The position numbers were made by a program, and so were the translations under genes. A stretch of 64,000 nucleotides of DNA. Source: Begonia masoniana. Lineage: Eukaryota; Streptophyta; Magnoliopsida; Cucurbitales; Begoniaceae. The stretch covers positions 28,181,511 through 28,245,510 of the forward strand of contig CM039509.1 in assembly GCA_022432975.1 (NCBI GenBank). Direction: 5' to 3'. Within the stretch, counting starts at the first letter, position 1; each line of letters begins with the position of its first letter. The notes under the pieces are model-generated. The model made no database searches and was not told where the DNA came from. It worked only from the letters and a program-made list of their open reading frames with translations. Positions 20,822 to 32,929 of this stretch are shown here, piece by piece.

Positions 20822-21911
20822 TGACGGAGCGTTTGCAGGTGAGCTCCAGAGTGAGAATCAGGACTAGGGGCAGTCGGGGATCCACGGAGCTCGTCGGTGC
20901 AGGCCATTTGTCGGGGCGCTTCGACCTGGTTCTCGGGATGTATAGTTTTTGGTTTGAGGATAAAATATTTTGTGTCGGTATGTTGGGTTTGATGGATATT
21001 GACTTGGTGTGAATTGGGTTTTATTGTGTATGTTCTTCAGGTTTTCGGGTTTAGAAACTTTTAGCCGTTATATTGTCAGTTTTTGTTAAAATCGTTATAC
21101 TGTCGGGTTCCCGTTCTCTATTTTTCTTAATTACCATTTTAAGTCGGTTTTCTAAGATTTTTACGGAATTTGAAGATTCGAGTGTCGAGAATGTATGGTT
21201 AAAGTTTTGTGATTTTTAGAGATGTTCGGGGTGGAGAAATATGAGAAATTGTGGGGAAAGGTCAAAGGAGGGTCAAAAATAAAGTTTTTAAGTGTTTTGG
21301 GTCGAGAAAACCCGAGCCGACCCGATCGATCGGGCATCGGGTCGCGATCGGTCGCGGTCGGGGCGCACAGGTGCACCCAGCGCGCGCGCCCAGCGGCCCT
21401 TTGAGGCCAAAATTTGTTTTTTTTAAATTTTTCCCAACTTCTACAATGTTTTGACCCGATGTTTTCCGACGTATTTTAAACGTATTTTGGGCCCGTTTTC
21501 CAATGAATTTTGAGGGTTCGAAAAACCCAAAAACGAGTCGTAAAATTTACGAAAACTATTTTAAACGATGTTTTAAACGCGGGTTTGATTTGCAAACGTA
21601 GCGGCCCGAGCCGGGCGGGTTCGGGGCGTTACATAGTTGTGCATGTGTCGCCCTGTCTGCATGTGCCCAGCGCCTGTCCTGGCCGCCTCCAGAGCTCCCA
21701 ACACCTTGTTGCGTGCACCACTTCATGTTTTTCACTTGGTTGGCTTACAAGATGCACTTCAAACATCTTTTTGGTTTCTACTTGTAATATTTGACTCAAA
21801 AACACTACTTTTACACTTTCAAGGGCATCACCTTCCTATAATGAATCTTTACCCGTGCTTGAAAAATCTTTGGTTAAATTTTTAAATTTTGGTCTTCCTT
21901 AGTTCATATCA

Positions 21912-23465
21912 TTCTCTTTCCCTTTGAAAAAATTCATCCTCGATCTCTTGGATCACACAAAGAAATTTACACTAGAAAAGGGATTAATATTGTTAGAAAA
22001 AATCAAATCTTTGGAACAAATAACAAGTGTTTGCTCCCTTGCCAATATGACACTATTTTTCTCACTTTCTTCATAAATTGTTTTCATTTTTTGTACCTCA
22101 ATTTCTTACTCTTTTGGCTCATGGTTCAACAACATTTTTTCCTCTTGAATCTCATGGTTTTCTTGGACAATTTCGTCTATCAGACAATTATCTTCCTCTT
22201 GGTGAAATTCCATAAAAATTAGAACATTTTGAAGAAAACTAACCTTCTTTTTTATGTGCTCTTTAGTTGGTGGCTCTTCTTTGTAAAGTTATTTGCACTT
22301 TTGAAAAGTTGTTTTTTCCTCCAAATATTTGACTTTTAGAGGAAAAATAATCTTTTCTTTCTCGTGCTCTTCGGCCTCTTGTTTCACTTATTATTCTTTC
22401 AACTTTTGTTTCTTTGTTTCTTGTTTATTCAACTTTTATTTCTTTGCATCTTGTGCCTTCTCTTAGTCCTCCATCATTATCTCAAAAAGTTGTTTGATCT
22501 TTCTAAATGAATTTTTCATGTCTCGGATTTGCTTTTGCCAGTAGTATTCATCTTCATCCTATTCTTGGCTTCTGTGTTGTATTGGAGAGATTTTGTGGAA
22601 ACAAAGCATGATATGAAGAAGAAAAAGAAAACGACAATAAAACTTGTTACATGCAAAGTTAGTTTTATAGACCTCTCTCATTCTCTCACGTGTTTACACT
22701 CGAACAATATCACTTCTCTCATGTTTTTACTCAAATAATGGCTTTTATTGTAATAGTCTCACCTTCTTCCCTTTTATCTCTCAATTTTCTCTTTTCGCTC
22801 TTTATGTAAAACTTTGATTGAGGGAAAATATTCAACAAATAAAACAAGAAAAATCAAACTCTTAAGCTAAGAATTCCAACCGTCAAGAAAAGTAGAATCA
22901 AACAATTTTGAAAGAAGTAATATGAATAACCAATGAAAGAGACTTTGTCAATAAACAAAAAAGAAAATTAACAAAGCATTGATGAAGAGAAATATATAAG
23001 CAACGATATTTTAAGAACAATTAGAGATATCTACGGAATTTAAGATCAAGAATTGAAATTCCAATGATAGGAATTGAATATCTCACGAACAATAATCGAG
23101 AATTTCAAGAATAATGATCGAATATATCAAGAATGATAATCAAATATTTTAATAATAACAATCAAATATATCAAGAATGATAATCAAATATTCAAAAAAT
23201 AATGATTGAATATATCAAAAATGATAATAGAATATTTCAAGAATAAGAATTAGATATTTCAAGAATAAGAGAAGAACTTGAAAGAATCAGAATTTCAATA
23301 AAGTGTAATTTCTTTTTTGACTTTCAAAGAATTTTGCAAATATGAAATTGAAGAATTTTTTTTGGTCTTTGAAGAATTTCAAAAGAATAAATTCAGGAGA
23401 ATAAGAGAATTGACAGAAAATAAAGATAGCGACTTGAAACTAGGAGTCTTTGCTCTTATACCAAA
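21912..23465 (-). mobile_element. internal region of the old element
   Basis: About 1.55 kb between the two old LTR copies. No gag or pol sequence is visible; the DNA is AT-rich with long pyrimidine and purine tracts. It may be a non-autonomous, large-derivative type of LTR element or the remains of a deleted gypsy. Confidence 0.5.
23060..23285. repeat. degenerate AT-rich tandem repeat
   Basis: Irregular repeats of about 30 bp around GAATATATCAAGAATGATAA and AATATTTCAAGAATAA, inside the old element's internal region. Confidence 0.7.
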
Positions 23466-24245
23466 TGATGAGAAGCACAGGCATATCAAATCCGAGACTC
23501 TTCAACAACGCCGAATAGAAACTTAGAAATGTCTTTGAATTAAGTATAAGGAACTTGACCCTAATCGAATCTTGCTGATGGAACCAAAGTTATCAACAAG
23601 GAGCTTGACCCACCCATAACTGAACTTGTGGTTAGAACCAAAACTATCGAGTTTGTGGCAGCCCCCGACCCGATCGGGGTCCGAGGAGCCGTCACTCCGG
23701 GACATTCAAAATGGGGACTTTATTTTATTTTTTGAATAAACAGACTGAACCTTTAAAACAAACAAACCCTTAAAACTTTACAGAGGGAGAAAACATTCCC
23801 TTGATTTGAAAGCAAAACGGGAAGACAGGACTGGACAATGAAAATAAACAGACAGATATGGACAACTGACATGCAGTGGAAAACTTAATAAAATGGGAAA
23901 CAAAAACTGGACGTCATATTTAAAATTCAGACTTCAGAAAGAAATGGCAGGAGTAAAACAGGAAGACAAGAGGCAGGGGAAAAAAATAGAAACAGTGATT
24001 CAGAAATAGACGATGGAAGATGAAAGACAGAGAAAACTTCTAAAACATTACGCAGAGAAAACCTCCTCTGAAATTGAGGTCTGGAAAATTGACAGAAGGA
24101 AAACATGGAAAAGATAAAGACGTAAGGCGGAAGATGTGGGCGGAGGATGTGGGCGGAGGATGTGGGCGGTAGAAGTGAACAATAGAAGTGGGCGGTAGAT
24201 GACGTGTATGGAAGATGTGGGATGGATGACATCAGGAGGAATCAG

Positions 24246-24415
24246 GCGATAGAAGTGATTTTAAAGGCAGCGGTGGATGTGATTTCAAAGGCAGCGGTAG
24301 ATGTGATTTTAAAGGCAGCGGTGGATGTGATTTTAAAGGCAGCGGTAGATATGATTTTAAAGGCAGCAGTGGATGTGATTTTAAAGGCAGCGGTAAATGT
24401 GATTTTAAAGGCAGA
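24246..24415. repeat. 24 bp tandem array, seven units
   Basis: Units of GCAGCGGTGGATGTGATTTT plus AAAG. The same array in the other LTR of this element (35391-35475) has four units. Confidence 0.9.
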
Positions 24416-24891
24416 ATTGGCAACATTTAACAGGAAGACGTATAAACAGGGAGCATAAAATAGAAGGCATAAAAAGTTTCAGATCCTCAAAACCCGATTC
24501 AAAACAAAGTTGTAAAATATGCTTTACGAATGACAGAGATTCAAGAAAACAAACTGCATGGATAGCTCTAAAATTTGAGAACATCCATGCACAACCTAAA
24601 AGGAAGAACTCAAGCAGTTCCAGAATGTTTTCAAAACATATATACAATTGTCAATTACAGAGGTTTAAAAACTTAGACACCAAACCTATACATTATCTAA
24701 ATTTCCCACAGAGTTTTAAAAACAAAACACCAGAACCCTAGTAGAGTTTACAAACATGAACTTTACTTTAAAAAAACATAAACCTCGGGACAGAAATATG
24801 TCTGGCTGCCGCAACCACCCCCCGAAAGCTCGAGCCACCCGCCACCTATTCGTCAGACTGAGGCACAAGGTCCTCATCCATGGGTTTCGTA

Positions 24892-25400
24892 CCTACAACA
24901 GGGAGTTCACCTATGAGTCTAAAACTCAGTAAGAACATGAATAAAATGTAGTGATGCATATGCTATGCATGAACTTTCAGAATACAGTGACAGTACATTA
25001 CATTACGTTTCACTGGCAGGGGTGTATAAGTGGGGCTTATAGGGGAACTAGCAAGTGCACTATCAGGAACATACAGAAATACAGAATATATAGAAATAGA
25101 GGGCCAGTCCCCGTCCCACACTTAACCGATATATTACATTCAGATTTTTATCTTTTTTAACTTCAAAACGTGTACAGAAAACATTTTGCTTGAGCTTTCG
25201 AAAAACGTGTATGCATGGAGGTTTACAGGATTCCAACTTGAAATAGCAGACAACAAGAAATAAACGGCAGAAAAAGAAAAGAAATACAGAAAACTCATAA
25301 CAAAACTCTAACTTATCTACCCGAAACAACCCAACAGAAGTAAAACCTAGTATCTCCGTGTTGTAGGGCCTTAAGGGCCTATCTACGCACATGAAGTTAC
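24892..25400 (-). other. structured intron 2 of element 2 LTR (P1-P3)
   Basis: On the minus strand. P1: CCTACAACACGGAGA (complement of 25353-25367) with CTCCCTGTTGTAGG (complement of 24892-24905). P2: GGCC-5 nt-GGCC at 25367-25379. P3: TGAGT/ACTCA hairpin at 24914-24928. In the right LTR the same parts are at 36415-36429, 35955-35968 and 36429-36441, with one mismatch acquired in P1. Confidence 0.65.
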
Positions 25401-26063
25401 CTGTTGTCCGAAAAGCAGCAAACTTTGCTCGTGAAACCACGGTGATGCACGAACCTATGACGTGCACGAAAAGGGAAATTAACAAGCTACAAATGCTAAC
25501 TAATAACTTTGTAGAATATGCTTCAAACTCCATTCGAATCTTTAGAAAACAAACCAACGTGTTTTTATGCAAAAATAGTGAGTTCTCTCCAAATTATCGT
25601 AACCCCAAACTACAACAAAACTCACATTTTAACCTATCCAAACTCGTTAACTTTAGCAGATGTTTACCTTAGGCAGAGAAACAAAAGAAAACTGAGGAGA
25701 TCGAAGGAGCTCGAATGGTGTTTGTCGTCTGGAAGAGAGAAAACAGAAGGAAGTGGAAAGAAGCAGAGGAGAAATGAGGGTTTCACGTAGGAGGAAAGAG
25801 AAGAAAAACATGGCTTCTTCAACAAGTTGCCAAGTGTCAAGCAACCATAGGTCATCCCTTACCAACTTAATTGGCTCCCCATATTGCCCTTGCATTGGTT
25901 TTTAACTAAATTACTATTTAGTTCTTCAAATCGGTTTTACGAATCACATATATTCAATTGAAACCATCGGTAAACTCATAAAACATACATTATATAAATA
26001 TTCCCATTAATTCCGTCTTATAATTCAAGGAATATTTACATGGCAAAATTGCCGGATGTTACA

Positions 26064-26074
26064 TTCCACCCACC
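26064..26074 (-). other. polypurine tract of element 2
   Basis: The complement of TTCCACCCACC is the purine run GGTGGGTGGAA, immediately inside the 3' LTR. This is where plus-strand DNA synthesis is primed. Confidence 0.8.
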
Positions 26075-26151
26075 TTAATAGAAATTTTGTCCCCAAAATT
26101 TTCCTAAGCAAAAAGGTCCGGATATTGGGCCCTAACATCTTGTTGTCTTTC

Positions 26152-27279
26152 TCATGTGGCTTCCTCCACATTATGATTGCGCCACAATACTTTCACCAAT
26201 GGGACTACCTTGTTGCGCAACACCTTGAGTGAAGTATCCAATATCTGTATGGGCCTTTCTTCATATGTTAGCGTCGGCATGATATCAAAGTCCACATGTT
26301 CCACGATCGGGAGAGGCTGAAGTGTTCCACCTGGTCGTTGATGTTCAGCCTTAACTTGTTGACATATCATGCAAGACTCCACAAATTTGGTCACTTCATT
26401 CTTCATATTTAGCAACCAGAAGTGAAGTTTCAAGTCTTGATACATCTTTGTGCTTCCAGGATGCACAGAGAAAGAAGACGAGTGGGCTTCCGACAAGATG
26501 CTCTTTCGTAGCTCTTCATCTTTCAGAACATACCATCTATCTCTGAACTTCAGAATACCATCTCCCGAATAGCTGAACTCAGAAGAGGCCATAGGTAACT
26601 TGCTTACTATATCAGCCACTTCCTTTGAATTGGTCTTCCGGGCTTCTTTAATTCGGTCCAGGATGGTGGGCCGTAGTGTCAAGTCTGCTAGCATAGCCGA
26701 CAGCCCAGAAACTATCTCCATATCGAACTTCTGAATCTCTGTCCTCAAAGGCATTGATACTGCCGACATAGCTGATTGCATAGTAGTTGGCATCCTGCTC
26801 AATGCATCGGCTACCACGTTAGCTTTCCCCGGGTGGTATTTAATCTCAACATCGTAATCCTTCACGAATTCTAACCACCGCCTTTGTCTCATGTTTAACT
26901 CTTTCTGGGTAAATATGTACTTCAAGCTTTTGTGATCTGAAAACACCACACATGATTGCCCGTACAAGTGGTGTCTCCATACTTTCAGCGCAAATACAAC
27001 TGCCGCTAACTCGAGGTCATGTGTAGGGTAGTTTTGTTCATGGTTCTTCAATTGTCTGGATGCGTATGCCACCACTTTCCCTTCTTGCATTAATACACAT
27101 CCCAAGCCAACCTTGAACGCATCACAGTATACGCTGAATTTTTCGTCTTCAACTGGCAATACTAACAAAGGAGCAGTGGTCAACTTCTGTTTAAGTGTCT
27201 GAAAACTCACTTCACAAGCTTTAGACCACTTGTACTTGGTATCCTTCCTCGTTAAGCTGGTCATAGGCTTCGCTATCAC
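26152..27279 (-). pseudogene. RNase H, integrase zinc domain and chromodomain of element 2
   Basis: 375 open codons. RNase H runs through [40 protein letters not shown] and [20 protein letters not shown]. The integrase zinc domain follows ([37 protein letters not shown]). The protein then jumps from LQPLPI directly to [20 protein letters not shown] and [14 protein letters not shown], the start of the family's C-terminal chromodomain. The catalytic core between (over 200 residues in full elements) is deleted. A TGA replaces the Trp codon expected after EEAT. Confidence 0.9.
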
Positions 27280-28051
27280 AGAGAATCCCTTGATAAAACT
27301 TTCTGTAATAACCAGCTAACCCGATAAAACTTTGTACCTCACTGGCATTCCTCGGTCTCGACCAGTCTCTCATAGCCTGAATCTTGGTCGGGTCTATAGA
27401 CACTCTTTCAGCAGACACCACATGGCCTAGGAAGTTAATCCTACTCAACCAGAATTCACACTTCGACAGTTTGGCATACAACCGGTGCTGTTTTAAAGTT
27501 GACAGCACAATAGCCAAGTGCTCTTCATGCTCTACCTCATTCTGAGAATAAACCAGGATGTCGTCGATGAAGACGATTACAAATTTATCCAAGAAGTCCT
27601 GGAATATCCTGTTCATCAGGTCCATAAATGCCACCGGGGCATTAGTCAATCCAAACAACATTACCAAGAACTCGTAGTGTCCGTACCAGGTCCTGAAGGT
27701 GGTCTTTGGAATATCATCAACCCTAACCTTCAACTGGTAATAACTGGAGTGCAAATCAATCTTTGAGAATACCCGAGCTCCTTGTAACTAGTCAAATAAA
27801 TCGTCGATCCTCGGCAACGGGTACTTATTTTTTATGGTCAACTTGTTCAGCTCACGGTAATCAATGCACATGCGTAGGGACCCATCCTTCTTCTTAACAA
27901 ATAAGACTGGAGCACCCCACGGAGAGAAGCTAGGGCGTACAAAGCCCCTGTCCACCAATTCTTTTAGCTGAGCCTTTAAATCCCTCAGCTCTATTGGCGC
28001 CATTCGGTACGGATTCTTCAATACCGGTTCGGCACCCAGACATACATCAAT
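27221..28051 (-). pseudogene. reverse transcriptase of element 2
   Basis: Open stretches 28021-27788 and 27754-27221. The first carries [20 protein letters not shown] and [15 protein letters not shown], then a TAG replaces a Gln codon. The second carries [26 protein letters not shown], the catalytic [13 protein letters not shown] and [17 protein letters not shown]. It overlaps the RNase H stretch in another frame near 27250. The upstream end is cut at 28051 by solo LTR E. Confidence 0.9.
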
Positions 28052-28778
28052 TGTAACACCCGACTACTTCGGGCATGTGAACTTTCTTTTAACAAAATGG
28101 AATTAACTGTCATCCATGCATATTTTCTTTGGTCGGAATTTTGGGCGCCAAAGTTTAATCAATTCTCTTTATAAAATTAGATTTGGTTGCAAACTTGTAA
28201 TTAAGCTTGGCTCATTAAGTATATAAATAGAAAATAGAAATCCTAAAACCTCACAAAAACCTCCACCAGCCGACTTTCCTCTCTCAGCTGACTCTCTCTC
28301 CCCTCAGCTCCCTTCTCTGTTCTTCCTCCAGCGATCAACTTCCTTCGGATTTCTTCCGATACTCCAAGCTCGAGGTAAGATTTAGACAATGTGTTTACTG
28401 ATTAGTCATTTGAGAGTTGATTAGAGATTTAGATTCGGGTCTTTTGAGGAAGTTGTAGTATCATGGTAGTTATAATTATTAACATAGCATTTTTAATTGT
28501 TGTAGATAATAAGTAGAAATAATGAACGTTGGCTGAGCCTGAGTAGTTGGTGAACCCAAACACCATTATCCTTTAGCTGAGGTTTTTTTATGCACACTAG
28601 GTGACTGATATAATGCTCAAATGGAAACGAGTTAGACTTCTAGGATATATACTTAGTTAGAAAGCTACCATTCTGGAATATTAGACTACTTAGGATTTGT
28701 TTTCTTATATTAATACGTGAAATGTCTTAGGTGGGGGAAAAGCTCCAAGTGAAGGAAAGACATTGCTAAGGAATCCAG

Positions 28779-29377
28779 GTAAGTGAGTGTGTTAAGATTT
28801 CTGGCCATTAGGGCCCTGCATCACAAGGGTAGTAGGTTGAGTCTGTTTCTGATATTCGATTATGTTTGGGAAGTTGTCTGTTTTAGTATAATGTTTGGAA
28901 TAGTGTATGCTCTGTTTTCTGATGAACGACTCCTTCCATGGTCTCATGTTTTGAGAATGTTTATGTCCATGCATCATGATTTATTTACCGGGTATACAAA
29001 ATGTTTTACACGCATACTCCTTTATGAATGAAACAAGAAAACGAAACATATGAAACCTTGATTAAGTGAGGGTTGGGGGCGATATCGGCCATGTCACTGT
29101 CCAGGGATGGACCATGATGCTTGCCCGTAAGGGCCATTTACACGCGCACTGCCTACCCCCCTTCGGCACAAACTCCTCCTTAATCCATGACATGAAAACG
29201 ATGAACAAGAATATGATTCCCATGATTTGAAAGTGAATGTGAACACAAGCATGATTCCCGATTTGAGTAAAAGATGTGAACATGATTTTATTAAGTATGC
29301 AGCATTCATGAGCATTCATGTGTTTGTTGCACTCCTTACTAAGCATTAGGCTTATAGTTTGAACCTTATGATGTAGG
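28779..29377 (+). other. structured intron 2 of LTR E (P1-P3)
   Basis: Starts CAG/GTAAGT. P1: CCTGCATCACAAGGGT (28815-28830) with AACCTTATGATGTAGG (29362-29377). P2: GGCC-ATTAG-GGCC at 28803-28815. P3: TAAGC-ATTAG-GCTTA at 29340-29354. The acceptor is GTAG at 29376 or ACAGCAG 15 nt on. Confidence 0.65.
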
Positions 29378-29759
29378 TGACGAAACAGCAGGTGAGGACT
29401 TCAGTCTAGAAGGAAATGCTTAGGTCTAGTTGCTGGTTACTACTCATGGTGATGATTTGTGGCTGGGAAGCGATTTTTAACCTGTGGAATGTTGCTTTCA
29501 GTACGATTTAGTAAGATCTATGATATGATTGCATGAATGGGAAATGAATTTCTTTATGTAAACAGATATTTGACTTATTAAGTACGAGTTTAAGTTTAAG
29601 AAGGTTCCAGATTTAAGAATCTTCTCTATGTGATAAGTCTTCCGCTATGAACTTAAGTTAAGGATTACGAGGTCTATGTGTATGGGGATTTTTGGAAAAA
29701 GGGAGTTAAGTTTTTTTTAAGAAGGAGGAGGGAATGAATTGAAGTCTCAACTTTGATCA

Positions 29760-30260
29760 ATAATCGGTAGAGGTTCGGTTACTGTTGAGCGGTGGATGCT
29801 GGATGAATGCGTCATCCGGCTGACGTCATCGGAAGATGTTGAGTATTATCGATCGATGGATGCTGGGTGATTGAATCATCCGGCTGACGTCATCGGTGGA
29901 TGTATTCTGTGAATGTGAGCGGTAGATGTCGTCTGCCGAGTTAATGAAGTCACATGGGTAACACGTGGTCTGACCGGTGGATGTTGAGTGTTACTGTTCA
30001 CCCGTGGATGTTGTGTGTTTATGATGATCGATGGATGCTGGATGAATGTGTCATCCGGCTGACGTCACCGGAAGATGTTGAGTATTGTTGATCAGTGGAT
30101 GCTGGATGAACGAGTCATCTAGCTGACGTCATCGGTGGAAGCTGACCGGTAGATACTGGGTGAATGAGTCATCCGGCTGACGTCATCTGTAGATGTGGGA
30201 TATTACTATTGAGCGGTGGATGTCGCTCGACAGAAATGAGCGGTGGATGTGAACGGATGA
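29760..30260 (+). repeat. array of CGGTGGATG/CATCCG and TGACGTCA motifs in LTR E
   Basis: Loosely repeated 60-65 bp units, each with GGATGCTGG, GTCATCCGGCTGACGTCA and CGG(A/T)(A/G)GATGTTG. Five copies of the palindrome TGACGTCA, the C-box recognised by plant bZIP proteins, are within it. Confidence 0.85.
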
Positions 30261-30464
30261 AGTCATTCCGATTGTCTGTTAATTCTTCTCTTTAAATAGA
30301 TTTTCCCCAAATGATTTTAAATGACTTCGAATTTGATTGGAATTTCTTTAAAAACGTATATATATACATATACAAAAAAAAAAAAAAAATTGGGTTGTCA
30401 TTTTGATTACGAGTATGATTACACGAAATTCTCAACCCGTCGGGTTTCGGGTCTTGACATCAAT

Positions 30465-32114
30465 CTCGAACTCGATTTCACGATCCAGTGGCAATCCCGG
30501 TAAGTCATCTAAGAAAACCTCTGAGAAGTCTCGAACTACCGAAATATTTCAAAGTTTCACCTCGCCTTGCCTTCGAACATCTACCACATGGGCAAGAAAT
30601 CTGGCGCATCCTGACCTCATCAGCCGTTGAGCTTTCAAGGAGGATATGACAGGTATACTGTGCTTCTCCGGTATAGTCTCATAAGAGAACTCATTCTCAT
30701 TCGGGCGCTTAAATGATACCAGCCCGGACCTGCAGTTGATAGTGGCGTGATGTCTAAATAGCCAGTCCATCCCCAGAATCACATCGTATCCTCTAATACT
30801 GATAACGATAAGATTGACATACAACTTCTGGTCTCCTACTGACACTATATCACCCTGTACAACCTTCTCAGAGTGCATAAACTCTCCAGACGGTAGCATA
30901 ATGTTGTAGGGCTGATCTGACGGTGTACAACAAAACTTCTGTCTAACCACGAAGTCCATTGCCACAAATGAATGTGTGGCCCCCGTGTTCCACAAGGTAT
31001 AAGCAGGTGTATCACATATTGAAATTGTACCTGTAATTGTTGTATGTTGGGTGGCATCCTCATCATTCTCTATCATTGCAAAAACTCTAGGTACGGCCTG
31101 ATTTGGTCTCGTGTCCGGCATTGGGCAATCCCAGACGTGATGGCCTTCTTTGCCACATCGAAAGCATTGGCTGGTTATGAGTCTACATTCCCCTCTGTGA
31201 ATTTTCCGACATCGCGGGCATACGAAAAGTTGAGGAGCTCCCATTGGTCTCTTTCCCTTGTCTTGATAAGTGATGGTCTCATTGGGCCTCTTAATGCCCC
31301 TGTTCTGTTGCTGTTGATGTAGCAAATTTTGACCTCTTTGTTGTTGTTGTTGTTGAGGGGCATCACGGAGAAATCTCTTCGACGAATCCCTCTGTCTCTG
31401 GGACTTTATTTCTATAGTCTCCAACTGATAAGCCTTGGCCACCACTCTCGGGTACGGTATCTCATCAAATCCCCCGATTGTGATCCCTCGTAAAAGGTCC
31501 ATCTTTAGACCCTGAATAAACTGGTGTACCTTATTCTCATTGGTGGCCACCAAATGTGTTGCATAGCGGGACAAGGACTCAAACTTCTGAACATATTCAG
31601 CCACTGATCCGTATTGTCGTAGCCGAAAGAATTCAACCGACTTTTCCTTCCTCACACTGCGGTCGAAATACTTCTCGTAAAAGAGATTCTTGAATCCCTC
31701 CCAGCTTAATGCTACAGTAGTTGACCGCACTATGTCCCACCAAAATCCAGCATTCTTTGTGAGATGAAACGTGGCACATGTAACCTTTTTGCTCTCTTCC
31801 ACTTCGGCATAGTTGAACATTTGTTCAATCTACTGAATCCATTCCTCAGCATGAGTTGGGTCCGTCGATAAGCCATCAAACATCGGCGGTTGGAGTCGAC
31901 GGAACCTATCTCCACTGGTGTCACGCAGAGCATTACCATGATTGTTATTTCTGTTATCTTCTCTAGCCATCAAACGTTCCACCATGCGGGACTGTACACC
32001 CACCAGATCGATTAAGCGATCAATGGCCCTGGCACTATCGCTTGCTTCATCCTGGTGTCCTCTCACCATTTCTAAGAAAATCCTATAAATAGCATAACCA
32101 AATTTAATAAACAA
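30465..32114 (-). pseudogene. gag, zinc knuckle and protease of element 2
   Basis: Gag begins near 32068 (MVRGHQDEASDSARAIDRLI) and has one in-frame stop at about 31825. It continues as 423 open codons with capsid (TKNAGFWWDIVRSTT, FYEKYFDRSVRKEKSVEFFR), a glutamine-rich linker, the knuckle CFRCGKEGHHVWDC and a protease whose active site reads WNTGATHSF, the catalytic Asp being replaced by Asn. The protease end (VILGMDWLFRHHATINCRSG) is good. The link into reverse transcriptase is interrupted by LTR E. Confidence 0.9.
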
Positions 32115-32217
32115 AAATTTTCACGGGAACTTAAACACATACAATTGGTGGAGAGATCTCACGTGGCGGGTTGCGCAACCAGACATTTACCCAAAACCGC
32201 TTTTAAAACCTAGTGAC

Positions 32218-32229
32218 GCTCTGATACCA
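32218..32229 (-). other. primer binding site of element 2
   Basis: GCTCTGATACCA, complement of the initiator tRNA-Met primer site, four bases from the 5' LTR edge at 32234. Confidence 0.93.
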
Positions 32230-32929
32230 TAACTGTAGCAGCCCCCGACCCGATCGGGGTCCGAGGAGCTGTAACTTCAGGACATTCAAAACGGGGACTA
32301 TATTTTTTTTTTGAATAAACAGACTAAACCTTTAAAACAAACAAACCCTTAAAACTTTACAGAGGGAGAAAACATTCCCTGGATTTGAAAGCAAAACGGG
32401 AAGACAAGAATGGACGACGAAAATAAACAGACAGATACGAACAACTGACATGCAGTGGAAAACTTAATAAAATGGGAAACAGAAACTGGACGTCATATTT
32501 AAAATTTAGACTTCAGAAAGAAATGGCAGGAGTAATGTAACGACCCCAGTGGAAATCACCACACAATTCATTACTTAACCTCTAAATCATTCGGTTCACG
32601 CTTCCATATATTTGTTTATTATTAGTGTTAATATTATTCCCTCTTTGTTTTCTTTCCTTTTTCTTTAAACGTCTCTTAATCTGCATCCACCGATAGAGTT
32701 ATAGACTCACATCGACCGATGATCACGTGTCCGCCACGCGACACATCTGATCTCAACCAGCAATAGACATCCACCGGTGGTCACGGGCATTGCACGTGCC
32801 TAATTAAAGACATCGCCCGGTCCCGAACATTCTCCACTAGATGTTCGTATTTACCCTACATCGACCGATGGACATGTGTGCCTCACGTGGCCAATTTAAA
32901 ACATTACCTGACATCAAACAATAAGAAAA

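Larger units (their letters stand above)
19553..21633 (+). mobile_element. solo LTR D (gypsy), lacking intron 1
   Basis: 2081 bp from TGTAACACCCGC to CGGGGCGTTACA, flanked by TAGTC and TAGTT (4 of 5). Same family as LTR C. Exon 1 and exon 2 are directly joined at 19996/19997; exon 2 is 19997-20053 (57 nt, as in C), then intron 2 begins. An array of tetraloop hairpins occupies 20295-20665. A GC-rich block with CGATCGATCGGG lies near 21325. Confidence 0.88.
23654..26063 (-). mobile_element. 3' LTR of element 2
   Basis: 2410 bp, TGTGGCAGCCCCC to CGGATGTTACA on the + strand. Minus-strand leader: intron 1 25667-25455, exon 2 25454-25401 (54 nt), intron 2 from 25400 (GTAACT). A 24 bp array lies at 24246-24415. 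It is clearly the partner of 32234-37126, with scattered substitutions, so the insertion is not very recent. Confidence 0.9.
28052..30459 (+). mobile_element. solo LTR E inserted in pol of element 2, TCAAT duplication
   Basis: 2408 bp from TGTAACACCCGA to GGGTCTTGACA, flanked by TCAAT at 28047-28051 and 30460-30464, opposite in orientation to its host element. Host polyprotein sequence continues across it. TATA candidate ATATAAATAG at 28221. Leader: intron 1 28376-28730 (GTAAGA to GTCTTAG), exon 2 28731-28778 (48 nt), intron 2 from 28779. A motif array with five TGACGTCA sites lies at 29760-30260. Confidence 0.93.
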
